From NCBI GenBank assembly GCA_017461725.1, contig JAFTXG010000006.1, positions 91,797-125,034 of the forward strand: a DNA stretch of 33,238 nucleotides, written 5' to 3'. The position numbers and the translations under genes were made by a program. Origin of the DNA: Lachnospiraceae bacterium (GTDB lineage: Bacteria; Bacillota; Clostridia; Lachnospirales; Lachnospiraceae). The notes below the pieces were generated by a model, which worked only from the letters and a program-made list of their open reading frames with translations, made no database searches and was not told the origin of the DNA. Of this stretch, positions 26,794 through 33,238 are shown piece by piece. The stretch's first letter is position 1. Each line of letters begins with the position of its first letter.

Positions 26794-27267
26794 TCAGATT
26801 TCCTCCAGCAGCACCACAGCCTGGGAAGCCATGCCGTCCCCGGTTCCGGTGAAGCCCATCCCCTCCTCGGTGGTGGCTTTCACACTGACACAGCCCACGG
26901 GGATACCGAGGGCCTCAGCCATATTTTCCGCCATCTGCGGGCGGTAAGGCAGAAGCTTCGGCCTCTGAGCAATCACAATGGAGTCAATATTGACCACCCG
27001 ATATCCATTCTTTTTTAGCAGTTCACTCACTTTCCGCAGCAGCAGGATACTGGAAATCCCTTTATATTCCGGATCATTGTCCGGGAAATGCTGTCCGATA
27101 TCTCCCAGCGCTGCAGCCCCCAGAAGAGCGTCCATCACCGCATGAACCAGCACATCCGCATCCGAATGCCCCAACAATCCCTTCTCATAGGGGATCTCCA
27201 CTCCGCCTAATATTAATTTTCGCCCTTCCACCAGGCGATGCACATCATAGCCAATGCCGATACGCAT
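26794..27267 (-). CDS. ispF: 2-C-methyl-D-erythritol 2,4-cyclodiphosphate synthase
   Basis: A 157-residue enzyme of the MEP isoprenoid pathway that cyclises CDP-methylerythritol phosphate with release of CMP. The zinc ligands are in [11 protein letters not shown] (Asp8, His10) and in [25 protein letters not shown] and [19 protein letters not shown] complete the family pattern. GAGG stands 7 nt before the ATG. Length is normal. It follows the deformylase gene by 86 bp on the same strand; no ispD is in the window. Confidence 0.97.
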   Translation of the reverse strand: MRIGIGYDVHRLVEGRKLILGGVEIPYEKGLLGHSDADVLVHAVMDALLGAAALGDIGQHFPDNDPEYKGISSILLLRKVSELLKKNGYRVVNIDSIVIAQRPKLLPYRPQMAENMAEALGIPVGCVSVKATTEEGMGFTGTGDGMASQAVVLLEEI

Positions 27268-27353
27268 ATCTGTACCTCACTCTTTAACATTAAATCCTAC
27301 ATTTACAATCATAACCGTTTTCATTCAAGCACGATAATCTTCCGACCCTGATA

Positions 27354-27767
27354 TTAAATCAATACCCCATTACAATGGTCAATCTCATGCTGAATAATCT
27401 GTGCCGTCCAGCCTCTGAACACCTGCACCTTCGGCTTAAACTCTGCTGTCTGGTACCTCACGGTAATGCACTCATACCGCTTCGTCTTTCGCGGCCCACC
27501 AAGCAGGGACAGACATCCCTCCTCAGTCTCATACGCACCGGACTGCTTCGTGATCTCCGGATTAAACATTACCATATATGAGCCATTGTTGTCAAATACA
27601 ATGATCCGCTTGCGAACACCAATCATGTTGGCGGCCATACCGACACAGCCTGCCCGGTTTGCAAACAGGGTGTCCAGAAGGTCTTTTGCGATCGGCAGAT
27701 CCTCTTTGGTGGCAGGCTCTGACTTGCCCGCAAGAAAAAAAGGGTCATGAACAATTTCTCTTACCAT
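27354..27767 (-). CDS. Peptide deformylase-like protein with altered motif I
   Basis: A 137-residue protein of the peptide deformylase family, which removes the formyl group from nascent N termini. Motif II (EEGCLSLLGG) and motif III (QHEIDHCNG) keep the Cys, two His and Glu of the metal site. Motif I, usually GxGxAAxQ, reads CVGMAANM at residues 41-48: the first Gly is Cys and the catalytic-site Gln is Met. The protein stops a few residues after motif III, so the C-terminal helix is missing. I set the start at MVREIVHDP, as purine-rich GAAGAGAGA stands upstream. It may be a second, specialised or weakly active deformylase. Confidence 0.85.
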   Translation of the reverse strand: MVREIVHDPFFLAGKSEPATKEDLPIAKDLLDTLFANRAGCVGMAANMIGVRKRIIVFDNNGSYMVMFNPEITKQSGAYETEEGCLSLLGGPRKTKRYECITVRYQTAEFKPKVQVFRGWTAQIIQHEIDHCNGVLI

Positions 27768-27819
27768 AGTTATCTCTCTTCTCCCCAGCATACAATCAGT
27801 TCCAGAGTACAGCTCCCCG

Positions 27820-28776
27820 CTAAAAATCACACATACTGTTCTGCCCACTATGTTCAAATTTCATCCGCATGTAATTGATCCTGGCAGAAACAGCCACCCT
27901 GGTTGTCGGTGCCTTTTCCACAATATCAAAGCCGTGCATCGTGCCTCTGGTATCATTAAATTCCACCGCCACACCGGCTTCCTGCAGCTTTTTCGCGTAA
28001 GAAATACCCTCATCATGGAGACAATCAAACTGTGCCGTCTCCACATAGGCATCCGGCAAGTCGGCAAAACATTCAGCTTCCAACGGTGAGGCATAGGCGA
28101 TATCCGGCACGGTCGCATCCGGAAGATAACCCGCCCACATTTTCTCCGAAAGACGGCTGTTCCACATGGGTGTGTCCGTAAAACGGCGATTGGACTCGCT
28201 CTTCATCCTGCGGTCAGTCACCGGGTAAATCAGCAGTTGGAACAGTGGTTTAGCCATTTTTCGATCCCGCGCCATCTGCGCCACCGCTGCCGCCAGTGCG
28301 CCGCCTGCACTGTCACCACCCACAGCGATCCGATTCACATCGAGTCCCAGCTCAGCCGCATGCGTCATCGCCCACCGATATCCGACATAGCAATCCTCTG
28401 CCGGAATGGGGAAAGGATGCTTCGGTGCCAGACGATACTGCACGAAAATCACCTTACACGGCACACGCAGCGCATACTCCTTCGCCAGCTTATAGTGATA
28501 GCCAGCAGCGCCAAAGAAAAACCCGCCGCCGTGGTAATATACCAGACAAGGCGCAGATTCCCCGCTTCCTTCACAGGGATCAAACATCAGCAGTTCAATC
28601 TCCCGGCCATCGAAGCTTTCGATGAGCCTTTTGCTGACCTTCACCTCCCGATCACGCCAGATCCAGACGGGCGCACGCATCAGACTTCCCATGAAACCGG
28701 CCACCTTGGCATTTTGAATCGGCGGTGTCATCAATGAATAGGGCCAGTATTCCTTGTTAATCGGATATTTCCCCAT
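27820..28776 (-). CDS. Alpha/beta hydrolase, hormone-sensitive lipase type
   Basis: A 318-residue esterase or lipase-like enzyme. The oxyanion motif YYHGGGFFFG and the nucleophile elbow VGGDSAGGALA are typical of the HSL (family IV) group. The likely triad is completed by Asp in TAQFDCLHDEG and His in GTMHGFDI. No signal peptide is present, so it probably acts in the cytoplasm on small acyl esters. The start MGKYPINKEY follows GGAGG by 7 nt. It lies 52 bp before the deformylase-like gene and behind the tRNA-Gly terminator. The natural substrate is unknown. Confidence 0.9.
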   Translation of the reverse strand: MGKYPINKEYWPYSLMTPPIQNAKVAGFMGSLMRAPVWIWRDREVKVSKRLIESFDGREIELLMFDPCEGSGESAPCLVYYHGGGFFFGAAGYHYKLAKEYALRVPCKVIFVQYRLAPKHPFPIPAEDCYVGYRWAMTHAAELGLDVNRIAVGGDSAGGALAAAVAQMARDRKMAKPLFQLLIYPVTDRRMKSESNRRFTDTPMWNSRLSEKMWAGYLPDATVPDIAYASPLEAECFADLPDAYVETAQFDCLHDEGISYAKKLQEAGVAVEFNDTRGTMHGFDIVEKAPTTRVAVSARINYMRMKFEHSGQNSMCDF

Positions 28777-28850
28777 CGTGTTTCCCTCCGTCAGTTTAAC
28801 CATTGCATACCAAACAGATCCACCATATCTTAGTCTGCTCAGATACCGCA

Positions 28851-28896
28851 AAAGCGTGTGATATCGCATAAACCAGTCACACGAAATATCACACGC
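28851..28896 (-). terminator. Terminator of tRNA-Gly
   Basis: On the minus strand GCGTGTGATAT and ATATCACACGC form a perfect 11-bp stem followed by TTTT. The loop is 21 nt. It lies about 37 bp beyond the tRNA, before the esterase gene. Confidence 0.8.
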
Positions 28897-28932
28897 CGAT
28901 TGAAAAGTCGTTATTTTATGCGGTTTTCAGAG

Positions 28933-29003
28933 AGCGGATAACGGGAGTCGAACCCGCCTTTCCAGCTTGGGAAGCTAGCGTTCTACCGATGAACCATATC
29001 CGC
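28933..29003 (-). tRNA. tRNA-Gly (anticodon CCC)
   Basis: The 71-nt cloverleaf has acceptor arms GCGGATA and TATCCGC, discriminator T, D arm GGTTCATCGGTAGAAC, anticodon stem CTAGC/GCTGG with loop TTCCCAA giving CCC, and T loop TTCGACT. CCA is not encoded. A strong promoter stands directly upstream. Confidence 0.94.
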
Positions 29004-29019
29004 ATATCCAACAGTAGAT

Positions 29020-29048
29020 ATTATAGCGTTTTCTCATCCATTCGTCAA
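29020..29048 (-). promoter_or_regulatory. Promoter of tRNA-Gly
   Basis: On the minus strand TTGACG (29048-29043) and a perfect TATAAT (29025-29020) are 17 bp apart, 17 bp before the tRNA. Confidence 0.9.
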
Positions 29049-29073
29049 GATGTGAGTATAATACTTTTTCTGA

Positions 29074-29388
29074 CTTTTTGGAAAAAAATCCCTATCACCC
29101 GAACAACAAATTCTATTCTGGAAAGATCGTATCAAACACACTGAGGAACATCGCAATGATTTTATATCGGATGCCCTATTTAATATGTGTATGGAAGATA
29201 TCCCGGAAATCATACAGATGCCGGATTATATCAGTATTCATCCAGCTGGTAAAAGCATTTCCTTCATCAAAGATTACTCTCAACATTAATTATATGAACA
29301 GAATCTGAGGACGGAACAGGCAGCCGTCACGCCAGAGATGGTCTTTAAAGAGATGTGGAAGAGCCACCCCACCTATTCTGTTCAGTAA
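29074..29388 (+). pseudogene. Decayed gene with a BECR-type nuclease-like fragment
   Basis: One plus-strand frame runs from 29074 to a stop at 29386-29388 with a single in-frame TAA at 29287. It has no start codon before its first part. The translation reads SLSPEQQILFWKDRIKHTEE, then MPDYISIHPAGKSISFIKDY near the stop, and continues after it as LYEQNLRTEQAAVTPEMVFK. The middle part resembles phage-associated Barnase/EndoU/ColicinE5/RelE-like (PBECR) nuclease domains by eye. The frame looks like the tail of a phage or toxin gene that lost its 5' part. Family assignment is tentative. Confidence 0.45.
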
Positions 29389-29394
29389 TGTAGA

Positions 29395-29422
29395 GGACAA
29401 TTTCGGTTGTCCGCTTTTTCTT
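29395..29422 (+). terminator. Weak terminator behind the decayed gene
   Basis: GGACAA and TTGTCC form a 6-bp stem with a 6-nt loop, followed by GCTTTTTCTT. It starts 7 bp after the last stop of the decayed frame and fits its direction. Confidence 0.5.
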
Positions 29423-29502
29423 GTGTATCGCTCCACCCGTTCAAAGTGCCGCAACACCTTTCCATCCCGTTCAACTTTTCTTCCCACCTTCTCATCACAA
29501 GC

Positions 29503-30681
29503 CTAAAAGGCCTTTCTCCATTCCACCAGCTTGCGCGCGATCTTGTACACCGGTCCCTCCATCTCCCTGGCAGCATCCTGCAAATGCTTACGAATCTCCA
29601 GGTTCTGAGGACAGTGCCGTTCACATTTGCCACACCGGATACAGTTGGACGCAGCCGCAGAAGTTTTCCGCATGGCCGTGAGCTTCATATATTCCACCAG
29701 AGCCCCCATCTTCCCTTCTGCGTATCGCCGATTGTAACACATAAACGTGCCGGGGATGTCCACTCCCTTCGGACAGGGCATACAATAACCACAGCCGGTA
29801 CAGCCCACCTTCATGGAGGCATTGATCTCCTCCACCACGCGGGCGAGCATCGCCTGGTCCTCCGCGGTCAATTCGTCGATCTGCACATCGGACGCTGTCC
29901 GAAGATTATCCTCCACCATCTCCAGAGAATTCATGCCGGACAGCACGCAGGTCACCTCGGGCTGATCCCACAGCCAGCGGAACGCCCACTGGGCGGGAGT
30001 GTGCTTCACTGAGTACTCTGCCATCACCTGCCTTGCCGACTCCGGAAGCTGGCTCACCAGACGGCCTCCGCGCAGCGGTTCCATGATGATCACCGGCAGC
30101 CCCTTATCATGGGCGTACTTCAGTCCCTTCCGGCCAGCCTGGGAATCCTCATCCAGATAATTATACTGGATCTGGCAGAAATCCCAGTCATAGGCGTCCA
30201 CCAGATTACAGAACATCTCCGTGTTTCCATGGTAGGAAAATCCGATCTGACGAATGGCTCCTGTCCGCTGTTTCTCCTTGATCCACTCCACAATGCCCAA
30301 GTCTTTCAGCCGTTCCCAGGTCTCAATGTCATTGAGCATGTGCATCAGATAATAATCCACATAGTCAGTCTGAAGCCGCCTCAACTCCTCATTGAACAGC
30401 TTCTCAATACTCTCCAGCGTTTTCGCCAAATAATAAGGAAGCTTTGTGGCAATATATACCTGATCCCGGATATGATTCCGGGCAAAGATCTCTCCAATGG
30501 CCGCCTCACTGCCCGGATAAATGTATGCCGTATCGTAATAATTCACGCCGCCGTGAAAGGCAGCCATGATCTCCTGCTCCGCCTTCTCCAGATCAATCTT
30601 ACCTTTGGTCTGAATGAAACGCATGCATCCAAAGCCCAGGATCGATATCTGATTTCCGTATTTGTCGGAACGATAATTCAT
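29503..30681 (-). CDS. Aldo/keto reductase with C-terminal ferredoxin-type domain
   Basis: A 392-residue two-domain oxidoreductase. The N-terminal TIM barrel has the AKR tetrad candidates: Asp and Tyr in NYYDTAYIYPGSE, Lys in IATKLPYY and His in DYYLMHML. SGMNSLEMVEDNL near 275 is typical for the cofactor end of the barrel. The C-terminal part has two iron-sulfur cysteine clusters, CTGCGYCMPCP and CIRCGKCERHCPQN, enough for two 4Fe-4S centres. The start MNYRSDKYG follows GGGAG at 8 nt; the 39 residues upstream lack family character. It stands alone behind the tRNA-Met/tRNA-Val unit and its terminator. The substrate is unknown. Confidence 0.92.
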   Translation of the reverse strand: MNYRSDKYGNQISILGFGCMRFIQTKGKIDLEKAEQEIMAAFHGGVNYYDTAYIYPGSEAAIGEIFARNHIRDQVYIATKLPYYLAKTLESIEKLFNEELRRLQTDYVDYYLMHMLNDIETWERLKDLGIVEWIKEKQRTGAIRQIGFSYHGNTEMFCNLVDAYDWDFCQIQYNYLDEDSQAGRKGLKYAHDKGLPVIIMEPLRGGRLVSQLPESARQVMAEYSVKHTPAQWAFRWLWDQPEVTCVLSGMNSLEMVEDNLRTASDVQIDELTAEDQAMLARVVEEINASMKVGCTGCGYCMPCPKGVDIPGTFMCYNRRYAEGKMGALVEYMKLTAMRKTSAAASNCIRCGKCERHCPQNLEIRKHLQDAAREMEGPVYKIARKLVEWRKAF

Positions 30682-30800
30682 GAAAACATCTCCCATCCGC
30701 CATTTGTTGTGCAATTTAATTTCACAAAACCTATCACATTTATCGTAACATATCCGTCCCGCAAATGCAACCAAAACAATTTTCTCCGTTTTACACAAAT

Positions 30801-30833
30801 AAAAAGCCCGAAAATCTTTCGACTTTCAGGCTT
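30801..30833 (-). terminator. Terminator of the tRNA-Val/tRNA-Met unit
   Basis: On the minus strand AAGCCTGAAA pairs with TTTCGGGCTT with one G-U pair, followed by TTTATT. It begins 4 bp after tRNA-Met. Confidence 0.85.
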
Positions 30834-30837
30834 ATCG

Positions 30838-30911
30838 TAGCGGAAGGGAGATTCGAACTCTCGACACCACGGGTATGAACCGTGTGCTCTGGCCAACTGA
30901 GCTATTCCGCC
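30838..30911 (-). tRNA. tRNA-Met (anticodon CAU)
   Basis: The 74-nt cloverleaf has acceptor arms GGCGGAA and TTCCGCT, discriminator A, anticodon stem CACGG/CCGTG with loop TTCATAC giving CAU, and T loop TTCGAAT. The body resembles elongator tRNA-Met of Bacillus, not initiator. A lysidine-modified tRNA-Ile with CAU cannot be fully excluded. Confidence 0.93.
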
Positions 30912-30918
30912 ATAGAGA

Positions 30919-30991
30919 TGGGGCCTATAGGGCTCGAACCTATGACCCTCTGCTTGTAAGGCAGATGCTCTCCCAGCTGAGCTAAGACCCC
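30919..30991 (-). tRNA. tRNA-Val (anticodon UAC)
   Basis: The 73-nt cloverleaf has acceptor arms GGGGTCT and AGGCCCC (one G-U pair), discriminator A, anticodon loop CTTACAA giving UAC, and T loop TTCGAGC. It is 7 bp upstream of tRNA-Met and shares its promoter. CCA is not encoded. Confidence 0.95.
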
Positions 30992-31024
30992 ATGACGCGC
31001 ATCCGTTTTTCGGACTGCTTTGCC

Positions 31025-31053
31025 AGTATAACCGCATTAAGAGAAAATGTCAA
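31025..31053 (-). promoter_or_regulatory. Promoter of the tRNA-Val/tRNA-Met unit
   Basis: On the minus strand a perfect TTGACA (31053-31048) and TATACT (31030-31025) are 17 bp apart, with A-rich DNA upstream that could act as an UP element. Confidence 0.92.
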
Positions 31054-31144
31054 GCACTTTTTTTAATTTTTTTTCTTTTCTTGTGATATTCTGTTATAAT
31101 TCATCGATTTGCCGGATATCCTTCGCCAGCTCGAGAAGCTTGAT

Positions 31145-32002
31145 TCATCCTCCAGCCTCTCTAACAGGTCTTCCAATTGCCTGAATCGGAAGCTTATTTT
31201 TCAACCGATAATGATTCAGTCTAAAGTCATCACAGGTTAACATTCTCCGTTCTATACTTGCTTTGGGTGCAAACCCTAACTCATATAGTATAGGGCCGTT
31301 ATAACCAATCTGCTCCAGTGTCTCAATCAATTCTTTCCAATCAATAAGCCCTTCACCCGGCAGCCAATGCTTCTCGTCCACAAAATCATAATCCGAAAAA
31401 TGCGTTGTAATGATCTGCTCTCCGACATCTAATATAAACTCTTTTGTCGGCTGTGATAGCAGATGGTTCGTATCAAAACACACTCTCAACCGTTCGTCAA
31501 CAGAAATCAGCCGTTTTATTTCCGCAGAATTTCTTCCCAAGCAGGTTCGCGGCAGATTTTCCACCGCCACTGTCGCATCACATTGAGTTGCCACCTCAGC
31601 AATGTGTGCTAATGATTCCTGCGCATTCTTCATGGCTTCTTCCCGCTTTTCCTCCGCATTAGGCTCGCCGCTGGGATGGATGACCATAATTTTTATTCCA
31701 ATATCTGCTGCCTTTTTTATCAATTCTTCCGAATAAGCAACGGAATATTCCCTCACCTTTCTGTCGCAGTCCGCAATATTTATCCTGTCGAAGGGCATAA
31801 ACGGAAGATGAAAAGACCATAAATGAATTCCATACTCATCCGCCCTCTTTTTAATGTCCGACCATTGCAGCGAATCATATCTTGTACTTGCAAATGACAA
31901 TTCTAATTCTTTCACTCCAGCCTGTGCAAACTGTTCAAACTCTGTCGCTGTCAGATTCTGAGCGCCGCAGGAGGACATACCGAATCTAAATTTTTCCATC
32001 AT
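31145..32002 (-). CDS. Sugar phosphate isomerase/epimerase-type TIM barrel protein
   Basis: A 285-residue member of the xylose-isomerase-like TIM barrel superfamily. Ligand segments include IMVIHPSGEP, VAVENLP (Glu), VCFDTNHLL (Asp, His), ITTHFSDYD (His) and ILYELGF (Glu), all in the usual order. It differs clearly from the barrel protein encoded at 21760-22659, so the two are not a recent duplication. The ATG at 32002 follows AAGGGG closely; the next codon is also ATG, and either may be used. The gene lies 63 bp behind the GH94 phosphorylase, which suggests a shared role in sugar turnover. Specificity is unknown. Confidence 0.85.
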   Translation of the reverse strand: MMEKFRFGMSSCGAQNLTATEFEQFAQAGVKELELSFASTRYDSLQWSDIKKRADEYGIHLWSFHLPFMPFDRINIADCDRKVREYSVAYSEELIKKAADIGIKIMVIHPSGEPNAEEKREEAMKNAQESLAHIAEVATQCDATVAVENLPRTCLGRNSAEIKRLISVDERLRVCFDTNHLLSQPTKEFILDVGEQIITTHFSDYDFVDEKHWLPGEGLIDWKELIETLEQIGYNGPILYELGFAPKASIERRMLTCDDFRLNHYRLKNKLPIQAIGRPVREAGG

Positions 32003-32065
32003 TTCCCCTTATTCATGTTTTCTCTCGTTACTCATAATCTCTTCTATTCTGCCTGATTGTGCTTA

Positions 32066-33238
32066 TTATACATCACATGCACAATATGCTCTACCATTTT
32101 CATGCGGAATAAAAATTTTTTTATTCTCCTTGATTGTTATCTCATACCTACATCCCCCGAACATTCTGGTCACCTTCGCCGGCAGCATCTCCGGAGCCAG
32201 ACATGGATCGATCTCCAGACCATTCCAAGTCGCACGGATGCCCAGCATATACTGGGTCACGGCGATGTACATCCACGCCGCAGTTCCGGTCAGCCAGCTC
32301 ACATTGGCCAGACCGAACTTATCGCTCTCCGGCCCAAAGATGTTGGAAGCATACACATAAGGTTCCGCCTTGTATCTCCACTCGCCGGCCTTGGCCTGTG
32401 CCACCATGGGAAGCAGCTGATGATAATATTGATAAGCATTTTCCGGGCGTTTCAGCATACATTCTGCTATAATCGCCCAGGTATTGGCATGACAGAATAC
32501 GCTGCCGTTCTCACCACAGCCCTTGTTATAGTAGGTCAGCGGATCTTCCATGCTGGGATAATCCTGCATCGCCGGATGGATCTTTTTGATACCCAGCTCG
32601 GTATCAAGAAGCGCCTTCACACTGTCCATGGCCTGAATCTGCTTCTCCTTGTCACCCATGCCGCTCAATACTGACCAGCTCTGGGTATTCAGCCAGATTT
32701 TTGCCTGGGGTTCTTCCTTTGACCCGATAAACCGCCCCTCGTCGGTGATACAGCGGCGGAACCACTCGCCGTCCCATGCCACCTCGTTGATCAGCTTCTT
32801 CTGGCTCTCATAAATATCCCGATACTTCTGACCACTCTCACCCTTTAATTCGGCCAGCTCGGCCATCATAGGCAGCACCGTTCCCAACTGCATGGAGGTC
32901 CAGATACTCTCGCCCTTCCCCTCGCGGCATACCTTATAGAGCATATCATTCCAGTCTGAGCTGAGCATCAGGGGAAATCCATGGCTGCCCAAATTATTCA
33001 TGCAGAAATCAATAGATTTCTTGATATGCTCCCATACGGTTCGCCCGGAGCCGTCCGGCATATTGTCCGTTTCCTGCATATTGCTGCCGCTGTCAGTCAC
33101 ATCATCGTAGTAAGGCACCACCTCATCCAGATAATCCAGTTTTCCTTCCTCCATGATGATGTGATAGCAGGTCATCACCAGCCACAAATGATTGTCCGAA
33201 TGGATCCTGGTCACCGGCTCCCACCCTTCCGTGGGGAA
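32066..33238 (-). CDS. GH94 glycoside phosphorylase, C-terminal part, cut by the window edge
   Basis: The frame is open to the last base of the window, so the N-terminal part lies outside; 390 codons plus stop are visible. It carries the (alpha/alpha)6 catalytic domain of GH94 (cellobiose phosphorylase group). The general-acid motif LMLSSDWNDML, GKGESIWTSMQ, KIWLNTQSWSVLSG, NGSVFCHANTW and SWLTGTAAWMYIAVTQYMLG are visible. These enzymes split beta-linked disaccharides or oligosaccharides with phosphate to give a sugar 1-phosphate. No signal peptide can be judged. Cellobiose, chitobiose, laminaribiose and cyclic beta-glucan enzymes all share this domain, so the substrate is open. Confidence 0.92.
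   Translation of the reverse strand, partial: FPTEGWEPVTRIHSDNHLWLVMTCYHIIMEEGKLDYLDEVVPYYDDVTDSGSNMQETDNMPDGSGRTVWEHIKKSIDFCMNNLGSHGFPLMLSSDWNDMLYKVCREGKGESIWTSMQLGTVLPMMAELAELKGESGQKYRDIYESQKKLINEVAWDGEWFRRCITDEGRFIGSKEEPQAKIWLNTQSWSVLSGMGDKEKQIQAMDSVKALLDTELGIKKIHPAMQDYPSMEDPLTYYNKGCGENGSVFCHANTWAIIAECMLKRPENAYQYYHQLLPMVAQAKAGEWRYKAEPYVYASNIFGPESDKFGLANVSWLTGTAAWMYIAVTQYMLGIRATWNGLEIDPCLAPEMLPAKVTRMFGGCRYEITIKENKKIFIPHENGRAYCACDV

Noticed and set aside
29290..29487. A 65-codon minus-strand open frame behind the aldo/keto reductase gene
   Set aside because: It is opposite the decayed plus-strand gene, has no recognisable family and no clear ribosome site.

Overview
The window looks like chromosomal DNA of an endospore-forming, low-to-mid G+C Firmicute of the Clostridia, most likely Lachnospiraceae or a close relative. 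The evidence is a Spo0A-type sporulation regulator, a perfect CIRCE operator ahead of groES-groEL, a cysteine-type T-box leader ahead of cysE, a Mini-RNase III gene beside cysS, Lpl-type sugar ABC transporter genes with a membrane-bound AraC regulator, and AGGAGG-type ribosome sites. The assignment rests on gene content and protein motifs read by eye. Almost every gene is on the minus strand. Only spo0A, a tRNA-Thr gene and one decayed gene are on the plus strand.

Region 1 (13.2 kb down to 1) is one long minus-strand carbohydrate-utilisation operon. In transcription order it holds two sugar ABC permeases, a lipoprotein solute-binding protein, a membrane-anchored AraC-type regulator, an MBL-fold hydrolase, a GH31 alpha-glycosidase, a PHP-family phosphoesterase, an EutH-like membrane protein, a GH36 alpha-galactosidase and the start of another gene that leaves the window. 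Short gaps and two ATGA overlaps argue for co-transcription. No ABC ATPase gene is present, as is usual when a shared MsmX/UgpC-type ATPase serves such importers. The PHP plus EutH-like pair is the unexpected insertion in this locus.

Region 2 (13.4-16.8 kb) holds a glycerophosphodiester phosphodiesterase gene with its own promoter, palindrome and terminator. An intergenic tract follows with a tandem pair of 96-bp hairpin-rich repeats, then groES-groEL under CIRCE control. Region 3 (17.0-21.6 kb) holds a MocR/PdxR-type regulator whose PLP lysine is replaced by arginine, spo0A with an unusual acidic pocket, glnS and tRNA-Thr.

Region 4 (21.7-26.7 kb) is a cysteine and translation operon read cysE-cysS-mrnC-rlmB-sugar isomerase, headed by a T-box with a UGC specifier. 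A 168-bp inverted-repeat element with nested hairpins sits between the T-box terminator and cysE. Region 5 (26.8-29.0 kb) holds ispF, a variant peptide deformylase, an HSL-type esterase and tRNA-Gly. Region 6 (29.0-33.2 kb) has a decayed gene resembling phage-linked BECR nucleases, an aldo/keto reductase with ferredoxin domain, tRNA-Met and tRNA-Val with a strong promoter, a second TIM-barrel sugar isomerase and the C-terminal part of a GH94 phosphorylase cut by the window edge.

Most genes belong to known families. The least explained parts are the PHP/EutH-like pair inside the alpha-glycoside operon, the structured element in the cysE leader, the tandem hairpin repeats upstream of the phosphodiesterase gene, and the active-site substitutions in the MocR, Spo0A and deformylase homologues.
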